In this document: positions 59,359-64,000 of the stretch, in pieces
Layout: the number at the start of each line of letters is the position of its first letter
How positions within the stretch are numbered: position 1 is the stretch's first letter
From: Rhodocollybia butyracea
Lineage: Eukaryota > Basidiomycota > Agaricomycetes > Agaricales > Omphalotaceae
Direction: 5' to 3'
Assembly: GCA_015501585.1 (NCBI GenBank)
Contig: JADNRY010000218.1
Coordinates: 38,574 to 102,573 of the forward strand
DNA length: 64,000 nucleotides
Program-made: the position numbers and the translations under genes
The notes under the pieces: generated by a model
Databases searched by the model: none
Told to the model about the DNA's origin: nothing
What the model saw: the letters and a program-made list of their open reading frames with translations, nothing else

Positions 59359-60431
59359 GTGTTAGAAATGCTATAGCAGGAGAGGAACAGAACCGATGAC
59401 GAATAACCAATGACTCTGAGGGCGGTGATATGATACTAGCTGGAGGTATGACCGGGACATACGACGCACCCGCGCAGATTTCCACAACACGTCTTCGACT
59501 TCCGCTACGCCCAAACTGCAGCATTTATTCGTAGCAGCAAAATGAACAGGCCTGTCTCTGTATCTATCTGGCAGACATGAATACCAAAGTTGCGCGCTCA
59601 ATATATTAGACCCAAATCCTGGGGTTACCTGTCTGTAGAAGAAAATCATACACTCAGGCCTGGTCGTTGCTAGCGTTGATCAAGAGGTGTGGTTGCTGCG
59701 GAAAGGATTACTGTGAAGTGGAACAAGAGCAGAAAGGGGCTGAGATATGTAAAGCGCTTGAGCCATCTGCTCTGGGATCGCTTCAGTGAATATTTGACTC
59801 ATAGAGGATCTTCCTGTTCTAGACAGTCGAGAATTAGAGGGCCATTGAATTGGAAGTGAAGGCGAGTAGGAGATGTCGGAACAAGAGGCTCTGTGAGAGT
59901 AAGGCTTTGTAGTGGTGCGGACATAGCAGGCCAAGTCACTGGAATACAATGAGTTTATTCGTTTATCCACTCAGTGCTACTCAGTGGTTTCTTGTAAAAA
60001 GTAAAAGGCAGAAATATCCGTTTTTTTGGACTGGGTCTAGATTTGCCGATGTGGAAAGCCCGGAAATCCACGTTGGGGCGCTATTCCTTGCGAATAAAGA
60101 ACAAGATTGAAGATAGACTCAGATGAAATTATGTAAGTTGACCAATGAATTGCATCATGTGAGACCGGGCCGCTGTGTTCGTTGTCTCCGTTGGCCACTA
60201 CTCGTTAAACGATCACTACTACGACGAAGTACTGCATTGTATCTTTTCTGGTCAAGGGATCGGAAAGGTCTCAATCTGTCTCTCCATTTTGTTCCTCCTC
60301 CTGCGCCCCCGATATCTCTTTCGGTAAACAAACACCTTATCCTCACTAAATCACTAAATGGCACTTCCCCATTCGCAAACGAAATCCACCTATCCTACTC
60401 GCGCCAGAAGAACTAGTACTCAACTCGAAAT

Positions 60432-60985
60432 ATGAACATCGATAAGCTCATAACATCACATGTTCTTCGACATGCCTGGCAAAGACACTTCATCGATATC
60501 CCCATCGTCGTTGCTGTCTGGAGAAGGGAATATTATCTTTCGGTAGCTTGTTGGACTGAGATGATATGAAGCCTGTACGTCCACCAATGTCATTGACCAA
60601 CAACCTAACTCAATTTTTGGTCGAGCAGGTGATCGCGTCCTGTTCCATAATTTTTCTCTCCCTGCAGGACCAGAGTCAGGCTGTGACTGGCCCCTGCGTG
60701 AGTTTCAGAACCCGCGTTAAATCTCAAGCTCAAAAAGCATCACGGCGGTCGTACTTTTGCAGGTGCATCTCCCTCTCTCTCTTGTCTTCCCATGTGGGAT
60801 CGACTACTAGATTGACGCGTGTATCCAAGTACCCTTGCTTCGATATCCGGTGTCATCAAAGACCCTGGGTAAGAGATGTGATATCACTGTTTCGCCAATT
60901 TAGCGAAGCGCTACGCGTAGTTTGGGCAGATGGAAGGTTCTCAGTAATCAATCCCAACTATACGTCCTCAATATCGTACTTATAG
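60432..60985 (+). CDS. Possible two-exon gene of unknown function
   Basis: ATG at 60432 gives MNIDKLITSHVLRHAWQRHF, with a donor at 60543 (GTAGCT) and an acceptor GAGCAG at 60628. The second exon then stays open to 60985, for 155 residues in total. No domain is seen. Other splice-like words (GTGAGT near 60697, TTTTGCAG near 60760) allow different models. Confidence 0.25.
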
Positions 60986-61359
60986 CGCACGACGACAAAG
61001 CGAGAATCATAACACGCAAAACCACAGACTGGTCCGACGTGCAACGTTGAAGTCTTCGGAGGAGCCTGGAGCACACTTGGAGCACTAGCACAGCGTTTTT
61101 GTTGCGAAACGGGGATTCGACTCTGGATAGATTAGCCGCGCGTTTCACATCAATCAATCAAAGTAATAGCCCCTTCAGGAACAGCCGCGTATTGCTTTAT
61201 AAAAGCATGCAGCCTCGCACTTTTTTTCCCCAGCTGTGCTCACATCTTACCTCTGGTACCGGTTGCCTAGAGTCTGTCTTCACGCACAAGTCGTTATCTT
61301 CCTGGCGAAAGATACTTCCCCTCGACTTCAAAGACTATCAACTCCCATTATTCAGCTAA

Positions 61360-62440
61360 ATGTTCAAGATGATCCCTACTACTTCAGCCTTCCTCGTCGC
61401 TGTTCTCGCGCTCAGTGCTGTCCCGTCTTTTGGTGCCCCAATCAGGTTTGTTTAATTTTCGTTCGCGATTCTGGCGACGAGTTTTTCTAATGTTTCATGC
61501 AGGTTTACACCGAATGCGGTCGCTCGTGCTGTTGACACTCGCGATGTCCCTTCTGGATTGCCAGGTACCCCCGCTGCCCTTGGATCTTCCGGCATCGCTA
61601 CCCGTGACGTCGACCACCGTTATCCTCGACGTTCTCTACACGATTTACACACACGCTCCTCGGACGACGCCGTTGAGGCTCGCTCCACAGAACCTTTGGC
61701 TCCTACGGTGAAGAAGCGCAAATCCAAAGGCAAGAGGTCGGGTAAGAAATCCAAACGAGCCAAGAAGGACAAGCGTGCTTGTCCCTGTTCCAAGTCCTCT
61801 TCCTCTTCTTCATCCAGCTCGTCTTCTTCGTCTTCCTCGTCCAGCTCATCTTCCGAAACTGGCTCCGAGGCTGGCTCCAAATCAGGCTCTGAATCCGGTT
61901 CTGGGTCTAAACCTGGCTCTGGGTCTGGATCCGGCGCTGGATCCGGCTCTCATTCTGGATCTTCTTCTGGTAGTGAAGGCGCGGGAACTGGGGATAAGGG
62001 TGCTCCAGGCGGAGACCAAAGCTCTTGTGGTAAGTGACAACGCGTTACCACCCCTTCTCATACTAACACTTTCTTTCCTATCAAGGCGCTGGCTCGACCG
62101 ATTCTGGATCCAGTTCTGGCTCCCCAACAGCAACGGGTACCGACTCTGCCCCCACGCCAACCACGACTGATAGCGGATCCGCCGACTCCGGATCCACTGA
62201 CTCTGGCGCAGCAACATCCAGTGCTGCCGCTCCTACATCGACCGAGGCGGCGAGTGGTCCTGCGTCTGGCTCGGCTTCCGGAGAATCTGGGCTGCTTCTG
62301 GCTCAGCTACCACAGAGTCCGAGCCAGCATCCACAGAAGCTTCTGACTCTGCTACTGGATCTGAGCCCGCGTCTGGACCCGCTGCTAGTCGCCGCCGGGT
62401 CGCTCGTACCTACACTCCGCGAGGCGCTTGGAGACTTTAA
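61360..62440 (+). CDS. Secreted Lys-rich, poly-Ser, Ser/Gly-repeat protein, possible frameshift near the end
   Basis: Signal peptide MFKMIPTTSAFLVAVLALSA ends PSFGAP. Introns at 61446-61501 and 62030-62085 (branch TACTAAC) keep frame. The mature part has a basic cluster (KKRKSKGKRSGKKSKRAKKD), ACPC, an uninterrupted run of about 22 Ser, then Ser-Gly and Asp-Ser-Gly repeats. Near 62289-62291 the frame leaves the Ser/Ala/Glu-rich pattern. With four G instead of three it would continue in the same style to RRVARTYTPRGAWRL at 62440; read literally it stops at 62453 with a Leu-rich tail. The protein is probably disordered and in the wall or matrix. No enzyme domain is present. Confidence 0.7.
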
Positions 62441-62459
62441 TTCACAAGTGTAATCATTA

Positions 62460-64000
62460 GTGAGTTTCCAGCCTAAGTGATTATCGTTGCTCGTGCTTAT
62501 CATCCCTGTATAGGATCACGCTTGGAATTGCGTTCGTCTATGGATCGACTGAAGATGGCGTTGTTTTTTTAAATATGATACATTGATAATGGCTTGTGCC
62601 TTGTGGAAACAGAACCGATAGTCGAATATTTCTTTTTCCTTGCGAGAAATAAACGTTAAATGACTGTAAAGGAATTGCCCACACGTACTCGAGATAATCG
62701 TCTCCTGCGAATGTTTGATCTTCAGGAGGCCGCCCTGCCCAGACACGCTGTACGTTGCAGTGCATATATCAGATTTCCAGCGTATTTCCGTTACAAATCC
62801 TTTGATTGCGAGGCAACGAAGTGGAAACGGGGGTGTGATTAATGATACAGAGTCAGGGTACTCTTAGTCTACCTAGGTCTACCTCTGCGCGTGCGCCAAG
62901 TGGAGTGATGAGTTTCAAAGTTGGGGTCTCGGCAAGGGTTTGATGGCATGAAATAGGGATGGCTATGCTGGGCTATGAGGGCTATGAGCGTTCTCAGATC
63001 CAAGGTGAATTTGTTATGTACGGAATGAGCAGCTATTCTCACAGTTCACTCTTCAAGCTTCGAGCTTTCTTCTTCGCATCCACCAGTATAAAAAAACACG
63101 ATGATGAATCGCACTCGCGAAATCCGAGAGCTGGTCAGTAGGTACTCGGTAGATCCCTAGGATGCGTGCATATGAGTGAGCTGATAACCTGGACACAAAT
63201 CAAATTCCCGGCTTGAGGAGGAGGTGGTCATCTGTGGTCATTGGATTGTCGCGCGACCGATTCTAGCCGATTCTTCTCTGGATTCGATGATGATATGTCC
63301 TCATGGGCTCCACTTTCTACTGCCGTGCCTGTTGCCTTCGCACAGTTATTGACATGTAATTCTTATCATTCTCTATCAGTAGTCTTTTCAGCTCTTACAG
63401 AACCTACAAATACGATTCAATCCGTGAAGTTTGGATAGTAGATTCCAGATCTTTTTTTCGAAAGAGCTTTCATACAGTCAACGCTTTGACTGCCCAGACT
63501 TGAGGAACGCGAACGCGGCGCGTCATACATGCGAGTGAGAGCAGTCTTTAATGAAATCCTCTTGAGAATGGTTAAAGGCGTAACCTCGATGAAGCCTTGG
63601 TAGCTTTTATTCGAACTGTTGTTGTACCGTCAGCAAACCTTCAGTCTCCAACCCCCCAAAATCAACACCATCTCAAAACTTTTCCAGACTGGTGTTTTCC
63701 TCTTGACAAACTTCCATCGTTAAGTGCCGCTGCAGTCAAAGGGGAGAAGACCACATTGTACATAGTGGTAGACAAAGCTCGAGGAAGCCGGTACCTACCA
63801 GAGGTATATGGGCGCTGCTAGGGAGAAAAATATTTTACTAGACGGCAGACCAGTCATCGGAAAAAATGAGTTGACCTAAACAGGTACCCCTAGAGCCTAG
63901 ATCTTTCCCAGTCCGTTGGTTTGAGTACTGATACGTGTGGGACTTGAGGTTCTAGTGGCTGTTTTAAGTATGAGGCATCGTGCATTATGAGTCTCTGCGA
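62460..64000. other. Intergenic to window end, nothing recognised
   Basis: Frames up to 76 codons only. The 3' flank of the Ser-rich gene holds no recognisable feature, and no gene is seen entering from the right edge. Confidence 0.4.

Noticed and set aside
61620..61880. Glu/Asp-rich minus-strand frame
   Set aside because: Reverse complement of the poly-Ser codons; no independent support.

Overview
The window looks like nuclear DNA of a filamentous basidiomycete, most likely an Agaricomycete. Almost every gene is split by 50-80 nt introns with GTRNGY donors and CTRAY branch points. The gene families also fit: a NACHT-ankyrin NLR, two Agaricomycete-type multi-pass membrane proteins, an ent-kaurene-oxidase-like P450, an aryl-alcohol-oxidase-type GMC flavoprotein and a Ngaro/DIRS-order tyrosine-recombinase retrotransposon. 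All gene models were spliced by eye and none has been checked by alignment.

Layout. 1-1.8 kb is gene-poor. 1.8-4.7 kb (-) is a complete NACHT-ankyrin NLR. 4.98-5.57 kb is a TIR element with TA target duplications. 6.1-8.1 kb (-) is a THEM6-like hot-dog thioesterase-like protein. 11.4-12.7 kb (-) is a multi-pass membrane protein, 13.1-14.1 kb (+) a Ser/Thr-rich, probably GPI-anchored protein, and 14.3-16.8 kb (-) an MFS transporter. 17.6-20.5 kb (-) and 22.4-23.8 kb (+) are the large and small subunits of class I ribonucleotide reductase, arranged head to head. 24.5-25.9 kb (+) is a secreted protein with a duplicated domain. 26.4-31.8 kb (-) is a young Ngaro-like retrotransposon. 32.4-34.9 kb (+) is a P450 and 35.7-36.4 kb (-) a 153-residue lectin-like protein. 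41.9-43.5 kb (-) is a secreted repeat protein broken by a hAT-type MITE. 45.0-49.4 kb (+) is the micro-exon gene. 49.9-52.3 kb (-) is a GMC oxidoreductase, 57.3-58.4 kb (-) a DUF6533-type membrane protein, and 61.4-62.4 kb (+) a Lys/Ser/Gly-rich secreted protein. Long stretches in between show no gene I can support.

The outstanding feature is at 46164-48936. It is a tandem array of 38 consecutive spliceosomal-type introns of 47-97 nt. They are separated by 37 gaps, and each gap is exactly three nucleotides. Every gap lies between an AG acceptor and a GT donor, falls in phase 0, and none is a stop codon. The exons before and after the array join into one open frame of 392 codons that ends in a C-terminal membrane helix. 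Because every unit is one codon in phase 0, any subset of units could be kept or skipped without losing the frame. I read it as a candidate array of single-codon micro-exons, or a recursive-splicing ladder.

Two features cut across the window. Five introns appear to use GC-AG borders with GCAAGY donors and lie in unrelated genes. Five apparent frameshifts sit in or next to homopolymer runs and would be cured by one base, so they may be assembly errors rather than real damage. That matters before calling the RNR large subunit, the secreted proteins or the retrotransposon defective.
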